Source: an uncultured Rhodocyclaceae bacterium
GTDB taxonomy: Bacteria; Pseudomonadota; Gammaproteobacteria; Burkholderiales; Rhodocyclaceae
Direction: 5' to 3'
Assembly: GCA_903950295.1 (NCBI GenBank)
Contig: CAJBAP010000349.1
Coordinates: 1 to 13,436, forward strand
Length of the DNA: 13,436 nt
Shown: positions 1 to 5,412 of the stretch, piece by piece
How the letters are laid out: each line of letters starts with the position of its first letter
Numbering within the stretch: position 1 is the stretch's first letter
Program-made: the position numbers and the translations under genes
The notes under the pieces: model-generated
Told to the model about the DNA's origin: nothing
What the model saw: only the letters and a program-made list of their open reading frames with translations
Database searches by the model: none

Positions 1-141
1 GTAGGCTTTCGCCTCGCCACCAAATTTCGCCGCCAGGATCGTCGTGATCGCCGCCGTCAATGTCGTCTTGCCATGATCCACGTGCCCAATCGTCCCCACA
101 TTCACATGCGGCTTCGTACGCTCAAATTTGCCTTTTGCCAT
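1..141 (-). CDS. tuf: Elongation factor Tu, N-terminal fragment (cut by the window edge)
   Basis: EF-Tu is the GTPase that carries aminoacyl-tRNA to the ribosome. Only the first 47 codons lie in the window. The translation begins [20 protein letters not shown] and continues into the P-loop (G1) motif GHVDHGKT followed by TLTAAIT, which is diagnostic for EF-Tu; the wording fits betaproteobacterial copies. The ATG lies 38 bases after the CCA end of tRNA-Thr, so the gene is co-transcribed with the three tRNAs upstream, the classical tufB arrangement (in E. coli thrU-tyrU-glyT-thrT-tufB). The rest of the gene lies beyond position 1. Many proteobacteria carry a second tuf copy in the str operon; that cannot be checked here. 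Confidence 0.97.
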   Translation of the reverse strand, partial: MAKGKFERTKPHVNVGTIGHVDHGKTTLTAAITTILAAKFGGEAKAY

Positions 142-179
142 GATCGGTTACCCCAACTAGTCCGGTCCGAAAATAATGA

Positions 180-254
180 TGGTGCCCATGGGCAGGATTG
201 AACTGCCGACCTCTCCCTTACCAAGGGAGTGCTCTGCCACTGAGCTACATGGGC
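180..254 (-). tRNA. tRNA-Thr, anticodon GGT
   Basis: On the minus strand a full cloverleaf can be drawn: acceptor GCCCATG pairs perfectly with CATGGGC, followed by discriminator A and an encoded CCA. The D stem is GCTC/GAGC. The anticodon stem CTCCC/GGGAG encloses TTGGTAA, giving anticodon GGT (threonine). The T arm is GGCAG-TTCAATC-CTGCC. Length is 75 nt including CCA. It is the tRNA closest to tuf. Confidence 0.97.
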
Positions 255-329
255 TCTAAAATTACCGCTGATACTGCAACCACAATCCGCAACTACAACT
301 ACTATCGCCACCAAAAATACTGCGTAACT

Positions 330-405
330 TGGAGCGGGTGACGAGACTCGAACTCGTGACATCTTGCTTGGAAGGCAAGAACTCTACCAACTGAGTTACA
401 CCCGC
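330..405 (-). tRNA. tRNA-Gly, anticodon TCC
   Basis: On the minus strand the acceptor GCGGGTG pairs with CACCCGC, then discriminator T and encoded CCA. The D stem is ACTC/GAGT. The anticodon stem CTTGC/GCAAG encloses CTTCCAA, giving anticodon TCC (glycine, GGA/GGG codons). The T arm is ACGAG-TTCGAGT-CTCGT. Length is 76 nt. The 75-nt spacer to tRNA-Thr is A/C-rich on the plus strand and shows no gene of its own. Confidence 0.97.
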
Positions 406-468
406 TCTCGATCCGAAACACCCAAACCAACGGCTCGTCAGTAACAGAACCGATCTCTTGCGTATTGC

Positions 469-553
<85 letters not shown>

Positions 554-566
554 AGCGAAACCACGT

Positions 567-596
567 ATTATGGATGAAGTGGGTTCGCCTTGTCAA
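567..596 (-). promoter_or_regulatory. Sigma-70 promoter of the tRNA-Tyr/Gly/Thr-tuf operon
   Basis: On the minus strand a perfect -35 box TTGACA (plus-strand 591-596) is followed after 18 bases by CATAAT (567-572), one mismatch from TATAAT. The predicted start falls near 559-561, a few bases before the mature 5' end of tRNA-Tyr. Strong consensus promoters are usual for stable-RNA operons. Confidence 0.8.
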
Positions 597-621
597 TCGT
601 CAGTTCATCCCGGCGTAAAAT
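590..621 (+). promoter_or_regulatory. Possible divergent promoter of the methyltransferase gene
   Basis: On the plus strand TAAAAT at 616-621 is a good -10 box. TTGTCA at 590-595 is a near-consensus -35, but the spacer is 20 bases, which is long. The -35 overlaps the opposite-strand -35 of the tRNA promoter (591-596). Transcription would start near 627-629, essentially at the ATG at 629, so the message could be leaderless. This is inference from motif positions only. Confidence 0.35.
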
Positions 622-627
622 ACGCCG
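611..627. repeat. Perfect palindrome in the divergent promoter region
   Basis: CGGCGTA-AAA-TACGCCG is an inverted repeat with 7-base arms around 3 bases. It covers the putative -10 box of the methyltransferase gene and ends one base before its ATG. It could be an operator half-site pair or chance; the 3-base loop makes an RNA role less likely. Confidence 0.45.
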
Positions 628-628
628 C

Positions 629-1468
629 ATGTCTGCCTCGCCGCCCGAGTGCGCCCCGCTACGCGCCGCCCTGATTGCTCAACTGGGCGGCTTGGCTGCA
701 GTGTTGCTACTTGTATTCGCCATGGAGCGGCTGACACATATAAATCTCTGGCAGATTCCGCTTGTGTTGGCCATGCTGCAAGGGGGAATCGCCGCACTGA
801 TCGCGTTTCGGCGACACGCGCCCCGCTGGTGGCTGCCAATTCACCTCAGCTTCATGCCCTTGGCGGTAATCGTACAGGCGCTCGACATCCCGCCGATCTG
901 GTTTCTCGCGGCTTTTGTGCTGCTACTCCTAGTGTTTTGGCGCACCGACAAGAGCCGCGTACCCCTTTACCTGACCAATCGCTACACGGCAAGGGCCCTG
1001 CTGAAGCTTCTGCCTGCCGTACCTGGCAGGATCATTGACCTCGGCTGCGGCGACGGCGGCCTGCTACGGCGACTGGCGCTAGCCCGCCCGGACTGCCACT
1101 TCATCGGCATCGAACACGCACCACTCACCTGGCTCGTGGCGAGACTGCGCATGCTGGGGCTAAACAACGCAAGCGTGCGCCATGGCGACTTTTGGCACGA
1201 GTCGCTGGAACCCTATGATTTGGTGTATGCATTTCTTTCGCCCGCCCCTATGCCTCGATTATGGGAAAAAGCCTGCGCGGAGATGGGGACCGGTGCGCTA
1301 CTGGTGAGCAACAGCTTTGCCGTGCCGGACGTCTTGCCGGCGGCCAGCGTCGCAGTTGGCGACCGCCGCGCAACCCGCCTTTATCTCTACCGGCCATCCT
1401 GCCAAACTGATAAAGGCGGCGATTCCGCTGCATTTCCAATCATCCCCCAGGCCTCCGATCAAGAATAA
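629..1468 (+). CDS. Membrane-anchored class I SAM-dependent methyltransferase, FAM173-like
   Basis: A 279-residue protein. Residues about 15-31, 42-60, 67-84 and 89-104 are hydrophobic and likely form up to four membrane segments. A Rossmann methyltransferase domain follows: SAM-binding motif I IIDLGCGDGG at 135-144, the acidic motif II IGIEHAP at 159-165, and GDFWH at 186-190. The order NRYTARALL / DLGCGDGG / GIEHAPLTWLVARLR / GDFW resembles the FAM173 family, whose human members methylate lysines of ATP-synthase subunit c and the ADP/ATP carrier. That link is my reading of motif layout, not a search result. The ATG at 629 is preferred over an in-frame TTG at 590, because the TTG overlaps the tRNA promoter -35 box. 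No Shine-Dalgarno precedes 629. The substrate is unknown; a membrane protein is plausible. The ATPase gene follows after 44 bases on the same strand. Confidence 0.8.
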   Translation: MSASPPECAPLRAALIAQLGGLAAVLLLVFAMERLTHINLWQIPLVLAMLQGGIAALIAFRRHAPRWWLPIHLSFMPLAVIVQALDIPPIWFLAAFVLLLLVFWRTDKSRVPLYLTNRYTARALLKLLPAVPGRIIDLGCGDGGLLRRLALARPDCHFIGIEHAPLTWLVARLRMLGLNNASVRHGDFWHESLEPYDLVYAFLSPAPMPRLWEKACAEMGTGALLVSNSFAVPDVLPAASVAVGDRRATRLYLYRPSCQTDKGGDSAAFPIIPQASDQE

Positions 1469-1502
1469 TCCTGCCCTAGACGCGCACAGTCTGAATGTGT
1501 GC

Positions 1503-1508
1503 AGGAGG
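1503..1508 (+). promoter_or_regulatory. Ribosome binding site that fixes the ATPase start
   Basis: AGGAGG lies 4 bases before the ATG at 1513. It falls inside the reading frame extended to the earlier ATG at 1495, which makes 1513 the more likely start. Confidence 0.7.
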
Positions 1509-1512
1509 CAAA

Positions 1513-2229
1513 ATGGCGGACATCATTTGTGTAATCGGCAACAAAGGCGGCACGGGCAAGACCACCCTGTCGCACATGCTGTGTCAGGGCATGGGCCTGC
1601 TCGGGCAGCGCTCGGTGTGCGTATTGACGGATACCCACCGCGAACCGCTCGACCCAACCGACCGGCGCTACCTGATCGCCGACGCGCGCTCACGCGAAGC
1701 CCTCTCCAAAGTGGTGGATAAAGTTCGCGGGCTCAAGGCCTGGCTGGGCGTGATCGACGGTGGCGGCAACCGCACCGAAATGGACAAACGTCTATATGGG
1801 GTTGCGGACCTGGTCTTGCTGCCCTTCCGTGACTCGCATGAGGACATTCGCACCGTCATGCGCGACCTTGAAATGTTCCCGCGCGCTTATGCCATCCCGA
1901 CACAATGGCCAACCAACGCATGGCAGCGCGAGGCGGCCGAGAAAACCGTGGCGGAGTTGCTCGGCCCATACCGCGATCGTATTCTCGACCCCGTCTTCAG
2001 CCTCTCTGCCAGCAAGGTTCTTTTACAGAAAACGTTACAGGACAACCTGCCGACGCCGCTCGCCAATGCTTGCCGCGCCGTGGCACACCAGGTCGTCGAC
2101 CTGCTGCAATTGCCACTGGAAGGCAGCGCACCCCTGCCGGGACTCGTCAAGCGCCCGACCCAGGTACCCGAATTGATTTCGCACGGCAGAGCGATGCAGC
2201 AAGGGCAAGCCCTTGCAGTCGCCGCCTGA
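1513..2229 (+). CDS. Orphan ParA/MinD-family (SIMIBI class) ATPase
   Basis: A 238-residue protein. It starts with the deviant Walker A motif GNKGGTGKTT at residues 9-18, with signature lysine K11 and catalytic lysine K16. D40 in VCVLTDTHREP stands where the Walker A' aspartate is expected, and VIDGGGN at 80-86 is the Walker B region (D82). ParA-type ATPases dimerise on ATP, bind DNA or membrane, and position plasmids, chromosomes or protein cargos. There is no N-terminal helix-turn-helix and no ParB gene or obvious centromere repeats nearby, so plasmid or chromosome partition is unlikely. The region between Walker A' and B is atypical, which suggests a specialised subfamily. It follows the methyltransferase gene by 44 bases and may be co-transcribed. 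It ends 4 bases from the stop of the convergent response regulator. The partner is unknown; PHA-granule positioning with the nearby PhaM-like protein is a hypothesis. Confidence 0.85.
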   Translation: MADIICVIGNKGGTGKTTLSHMLCQGMGLLGQRSVCVLTDTHREPLDPTDRRYLIADARSREALSKVVDKVRGLKAWLGVIDGGGNRTEMDKRLYGVADLVLLPFRDSHEDIRTVMRDLEMFPRAYAIPTQWPTNAWQREAAEKTVAELLGPYRDRILDPVFSLSASKVLLQKTLQDNLPTPLANACRAVAHQVVDLLQLPLEGSAPLPGLVKRPTQVPELISHGRAMQQGQALAVAA

Positions 2230-2233
2230 TCGC

Positions 2234-2875
2234 TTACTTTTGCCTTTGCTTTTTACCCTTTGCCAGCAGCAAAGCCTGTGAGCGATTGCTCACATTCAGG
2301 GCCTTCAAGATCGCCGAGACGTGGATCTTCACCGTGCCTTCGGTGACAGCCAGCAGAGCAGAAATTTCACGATTGCTCTTGCCCTCGGCGAGCAGTTCGA
2401 GCACGCGCGCCTGACTCTTGGTCAGATCGTAACGCTCAGCCACGGTTTTGGCACGGCACTGCTTGCTAGTCAATTCACGGTATTCAGGCGGCAACCAGAC
2501 TTCGCCGGCCAGAACCTCACGCAAGGCGCCCAACAGGGTCGGGGTCGGGGAGGCTTTGGAAACAAAGCCCGCAGCCCCCTGGCGAATTAGCTTCATCACA
2601 GTATCGCTATCGTCCAGCGCTGACAGGATAACCACCGGTATGCGCGGATGGAGCTTGCGGAGAACCCCGAGGAAAGCCTGCCCGCCGGTGCCGGGGAGCA
2701 TCAGGTCAAGGAGTATCAGGTCGAATGCACTGTTTGTCGCCAGCAGTTGAACCGCCGCATCGACATCCTGCGCACCGAGAATTTCAGTGTCTGCTGCGCC
2801 CTCTTCCAGCCCTTTCAATGCCAGCATCAACCCTTCACGCACCAGAGCATGGTCTTCGATCACCAGAACGCGCAT
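2234..2875 (-). CDS. NarL/FixJ-family response regulator (REC-LuxR HTH), orphan
   Basis: A 213-residue two-domain transcription regulator. The receiver domain (about 1-120) has the acidic pair E7/D8, phospho-acceptor D57 in LILLDLMLPG, the switch S85 and conserved K107 in FVSKAS. The LuxR-type DNA-binding domain (about 147-206) carries LTKSQARVLELLAEGKSNRE and the recognition region TEGTVKIHVSAILKALNV. All key residues are present, so it should be phosphorylatable and bind DNA. The ATG at 2875 has a Shine-Dalgarno (AAGGGG) about 8 bases upstream. No histidine kinase gene is adjacent, so the signal is unknown. It is transcribed divergently from phaM across 64 bases, so regulation of phaM and itself is plausible but unproven. 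A lysine/arginine-rich tail ends the protein. Confidence 0.93.
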   Translation of the reverse strand: MRVLVIEDHALVREGLMLALKGLEEGAADTEILGAQDVDAAVQLLATNSAFDLILLDLMLPGTGGQAFLGVLRKLHPRIPVVILSALDDSDTVMKLIRQGAAGFVSKASPTPTLLGALREVLAGEVWLPPEYRELTSKQCRAKTVAERYDLTKSQARVLELLAEGKSNREISALLAVTEGTVKIHVSAILKALNVSNRSQALLLAKGKKQRQK

Positions 2876-2902
2876 TTGTCATCCCCTTTATCAAGTGCGG
2901 TT

Positions 2903-2932
2903 ATCATATGCGCTTATCCATATCTATGTCGA
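2903..2932 (-). promoter_or_regulatory. Probable promoter of the response regulator gene
   Basis: On the minus strand TCGACA (plus-strand 2927-2932) and TATGAT (2903-2908), each one mismatch from the sigma-70 consensus, are separated by 18 bases. They lie 28-57 bases upstream of the ATG at 2875. The 64-base divergent region must also hold the phaM promoter; I cannot assign that one with confidence. Confidence 0.5.
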
Positions 2933-2939
2933 GGCCATC

Positions 2940-3362
2940 ATGACAAATCAATCACAAACCGACCCGATGGAATTCCTCAAGAGCATGTGGGGCAACATGG
3001 GCTTTTCGCTGCCCGGCATGGTGACACCGACGCTCGATACCGACGAACTGGGCAAGCGCATCGCCGATCTCAAGGCAGTCGAAGGCTGGCTCAAGTCGAA
3101 TCTGAGCATGTTGCAGATGACCATCCAGGGTTTCGAAATGCAGCGCACCACGCTGGCCGCCTTGCAGCAGATGAGTCAGGCTGCCCAATCGCAAAGTGGC
3201 GAAGGTAGCACCCCCACCAATCCTTTCCTCAATCCTGCCGCCTGGCAGATGCCCTGGAACATGATGGGTGGTGCCGTCCCGCCAGCGCCGACTTCTGAAG
3301 CCACTCCGGCGACGCCGGCCGACAGCGCACCATCAGGTCAGCAGGGCGAGCCAAAGCGGTAG
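2940..3362 (+). CDS. phaM: PhaM-like PHA granule-associated protein, short form
   Basis: A 140-residue protein. The N-terminal half matches the PhaM pattern: DPMEFLKSMWGNMG at 8-21, VTPTLDTDELGKRIADLKAV at 28-47, then WLKSNLSMLQMTIQGFEMQR at 50-69 and TTLAALQQM at 70-78. In Ralstonia eutropha PhaM activates the PHA synthase PhaC1 and links granules to the nucleoid through a basic, lysine/alanine-rich tail (known biology). Here the tail (about 85-140) is low-complexity Ala/Pro/Thr/Ser/Gln and almost free of lysine, so the DNA-binding part seems absent. The ATG at 2940 is chosen because GAGG sits 5 bases upstream. A longer in-frame extension to 2787 would run antisense through the regulator's N-terminus. 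The 3' end overlaps the convergent AEC gene by 30 bases. No PHA synthase gene is in the window. Confidence 0.75.
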   Translation: MTNQSQTDPMEFLKSMWGNMGFSLPGMVTPTLDTDELGKRIADLKAVEGWLKSNLSMLQMTIQGFEMQRTTLAALQQMSQAAQSQSGEGSTPTNPFLNPAAWQMPWNMMGGAVPPAPTSEATPATPADSAPSGQQGEPKR

Positions 3363-4232
3363 CGTCACCATGCCCAGCAGGGTGCTGGCTGAAATCAGCC
3401 AGGCCACCCGCTGGCCATCGCCGCCCATACGCTGGGCCAGGATGAAGGCCGAAGAGGCTGTCGGCAACGCCGCAAAGGCAAGAACCACGTCGAAATGGAT
3501 GCCGGTGAGCCCGATGAAGCGGGCCGCTACCAGCGCAATGGTCGGCTTCGCCAGTAGCTTGACCGCCAAAAAATAGGCTGCTGCGCCGCGTCCCGATTCG
3601 CCCAGCGAGCCACGCAGCTTCAGCGCTGCACCCACCGCCAGAAGGCCGAGTGCAATCGCCGCCTCACCCAGGCGGCCAAGAAATTGGCCCGCTGGCACAG
3701 GCAGGCTCAAACCCGCAAGATTCCACGCCAGCGCAGCCACCGTAGCCAGAAACAAAGGATTCTTCGCCAGCTCGCGCCACACCGAAGTTTCGCCGTGACG
3801 CGCCAGCATCCAAACTGCGGCCAAGTTAGCAAGCGGCACCATGCCGCCCGCGAGGAGACCCATCGCCGCCAGGCCCGCCGCACCGTACAGCTTGGCGGCG
3901 ATCGCGAAGCCAATGTAGGAATTGAAACGAAAGGCGCACTGAAACTGCGAGGCGAAGGAAATTGGGGTCAGCGGAAATAGCGGGCGCGCCAGCAGGGCCA
4001 GCAGCATCGCGCCCAGCATCGCTACCATGCCGACACCGATCAGGGGTACAGCCTCAAAGGAGAGCGGCGTCCTGGTAATGGCGTTGAACAGCAGCGCCGG
4101 AAACAGCACGAAGTAGATGAGCTTTTCCAGCCCCGTCCAGAAGTGATCGCCCAGCACCACCATCCAGCGCCGCAGGGCATAGCCCAGAAGGATCAGGGCA
4201 AAATCGGGCAGCAGGGCGAGGGCGATGTTCAC
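3333..4232 (-). CDS. AEC (auxin efflux carrier) family permease
   Basis: A 299-residue integral membrane protein with roughly ten hydrophobic segments along its whole length. The N-terminus (ALLPDFALILLGYALRRW) and the C-terminal motif ALPTASSAFILAQRMGGD are typical of the AEC family; bacterial members include malonate and other carboxylate transporters. The start is a GTG at 4232, 7 bases after the stop of the CoA-transferase-family gene, with AAGG just upstream. It is therefore the last gene of the long minus-strand operon. A role in exporting or importing a carboxylate linked to the operon's pathway is inferred only from position. Its last 30 bases overlap the 3' end of phaM on the other strand, and I see no terminator with a U-run after the stop. 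An uncharacterised permease would be the cautious name. Confidence 0.87.
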   Translation of the reverse strand: MNIALALLPDFALILLGYALRRWMVVLGDHFWTGLEKLIYFVLFPALLFNAITRTPLSFEAVPLIGVGMVAMLGAMLLALLARPLFPLTPISFASQFQCAFRFNSYIGFAIAAKLYGAAGLAAMGLLAGGMVPLANLAAVWMLARHGETSVWRELAKNPLFLATVAALAWNLAGLSLPVPAGQFLGRLGEAAIALGLLAVGAALKLRGSLGESGRGAAAYFLAVKLLAKPTIALVAARFIGLTGIHFDVVLAFAALPTASSAFILAQRMGGDGQRVAWLISASTLLGMVTLPLWLALLT

Positions 4233-4239
4233 CCGCGCC

Positions 4240-5412
4240 TTATATCACGCCTTGTTTCTGCAACCGCCCGATTTCATCTTCTGTATAGCCCGCCTCACGC
4301 AATATTGCCGTCCCGTCAGCGCCGACTTTTGGTGCCGGGCCATTCACTGCAAAATCGAATCCGGACATTTTCAGCGGTGGCGCAAATTGCAGCAAACCAC
4401 CCACTTCCGGCAACATGCCGCGCGCCTTGATCTGGGGGTGCTGCATTGCTTCCTCGAACGTCAGCACGGGGGTCACGCCACAGTCAACTGTATCGAACAG
4501 CGTCGCCCAGTAAGCCAGCGGCTGACCCGCGAACAGGGCTTCGAGTTCGGCACAGGTACGCGCACCCTCGGCGTCACGCGACAGACCGAAGGGCTTCAAT
4601 TCGGGGCGCTGAATGGCGTCGCAAAAGAGTTGCCAGAATTTTGGCTCCAGCGCACCCACTGCCAGGAAGCGCCCGTCCTGCGTACGATAGACGCGATAAC
4701 CGGGCAAGCCGCCATTGAGATCGTCCGTGCCGCGCGGCATTGTTTGCCCGCGCGCCAGCACCGACAAAAGCGCAGTGTAGGCGTGGGCGAAGGTGGCATC
4801 GGTCATCGCCACATCGATATAGCGCCCCTCACCCGTCGCTTTGGCACCGATCACCGCCGCCAGAATACCCATCGCCGCCGTCAGCGCGCCGCCAAGCAGA
4901 TCACCGATTTGCAGGTTGGGAATCGCCGGTGCCTCGCCTGCATTGCCAATCTGGTCAAGCACCCCGGAAGTGGCAATGTAGTTGAGGTCATGCCCAGCCC
5001 GGTCGCGCCACGGGCCGTCTTGGCCGTAGCCGGTGATCGCACAATAGACAATGCGCGGATTGATCGCTTTCACCGCCGCGTAACCGACACCGAGTTTATC
5101 GACTACACCGGGGCGGAAACTCTCGACGATCACGTCAGCCTCGCGCGCCAGCCGCAGGAAAATTTCGACACCTGCCGCCTGCTTGAGGTCGAGCCGCAGC
5201 GCACGCTTGTGGCGATTGACGATGCGGAAGAAGAAGCTGTCCTCGCCCGGTGCGGCACCGATGCCCATGGTGCGGGCGTAATCACCGGCACCGGTATCCT
5301 CGATCTTGATGACTTCGGCACCCAGATCGGCCAGATGGAGCGTGCAGACCGGGCCAGGCAGCAGGCGGGTAAGGTCGAGAATACGCAGCCCGGCGAGCGG
5401 GCCGTTAGTCAT
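4240..5412 (-). CDS. CaiB/BaiF (class III CoA-transferase) family, alpha-methylacyl-CoA racemase-like
   Basis: A 390-residue protein. The family N-terminus PLAGLRILDLTRLLPGP is present, followed by GAEVIKIEDTGAGDYAR, ADVIVESFRPGVVDKLG and GYGQDGPW. Three residues fit the catalytic set of Mycobacterium alpha-methylacyl-CoA racemase (H126, D156, E241). They are H141 in AGHDLNYIATSG, D171 in QIGDLLGG and E256 in VGALEPKFW. The spacings, 30 and 85 residues, are the same. This makes a racemase that interconverts (2R)- and (2S)-methylacyl-CoA more likely than a CoA transferase; D171 would also serve a transferase. Such enzymes allow beta-oxidation of 2-methyl-branched acids (isoprenoid, steroid side-chain or 2-arylpropionate type). 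The start ATG overlaps the PaaK-like gene by 8 bases, indicating translational coupling. The substrate is not determinable from sequence. Confidence 0.88.
   Translation of the reverse strand: MTNGPLAGLRILDLTRLLPGPVCTLHLADLGAEVIKIEDTGAGDYARTMGIGAAPGEDSFFFRIVNRHKRALRLDLKQAAGVEIFLRLAREADVIVESFRPGVVDKLGVGYAAVKAINPRIVYCAITGYGQDGPWRDRAGHDLNYIATSGVLDQIGNAGEAPAIPNLQIGDLLGGALTAAMGILAAVIGAKATGEGRYIDVAMTDATFAHAYTALLSVLARGQTMPRGTDDLNGGLPGYRVYRTQDGRFLAVGALEPKFWQLFCDAIQRPELKPFGLSRDAEGARTCAELEALFAGQPLAYWATLFDTVDCGVTPVLTFEEAMQHPQIKARGMLPEVGGLLQFAPPLKMSGFDFAVNGPAPKVGADGTAILREAGYTEDEIGRLQKQGVI

Noticed and set aside
1513..2229. ParA-type gene as evidence for a plasmid or integrated element
   Set aside because: No ParB, replication gene, integrase, direct repeats at the tRNA genes or change in base composition was seen. 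The tRNAs are part of the conserved tuf operon.
2787..2939. N-terminal extension of the PhaM-like gene to 2787
   Set aside because: The extension runs through the regulator's start and the intergenic region and shows no PhaM-like sequence. A Shine-Dalgarno directly before 2940 supports the shorter protein.
3306..3318. Palindrome CCGGCGACGCCGG downstream of the AEC permease as a terminator
   Set aside because: The arms are separated by one base, so a proper hairpin loop cannot form without losing pairs, and no U-run follows. It lies in the coding sequence of the phaM tail.
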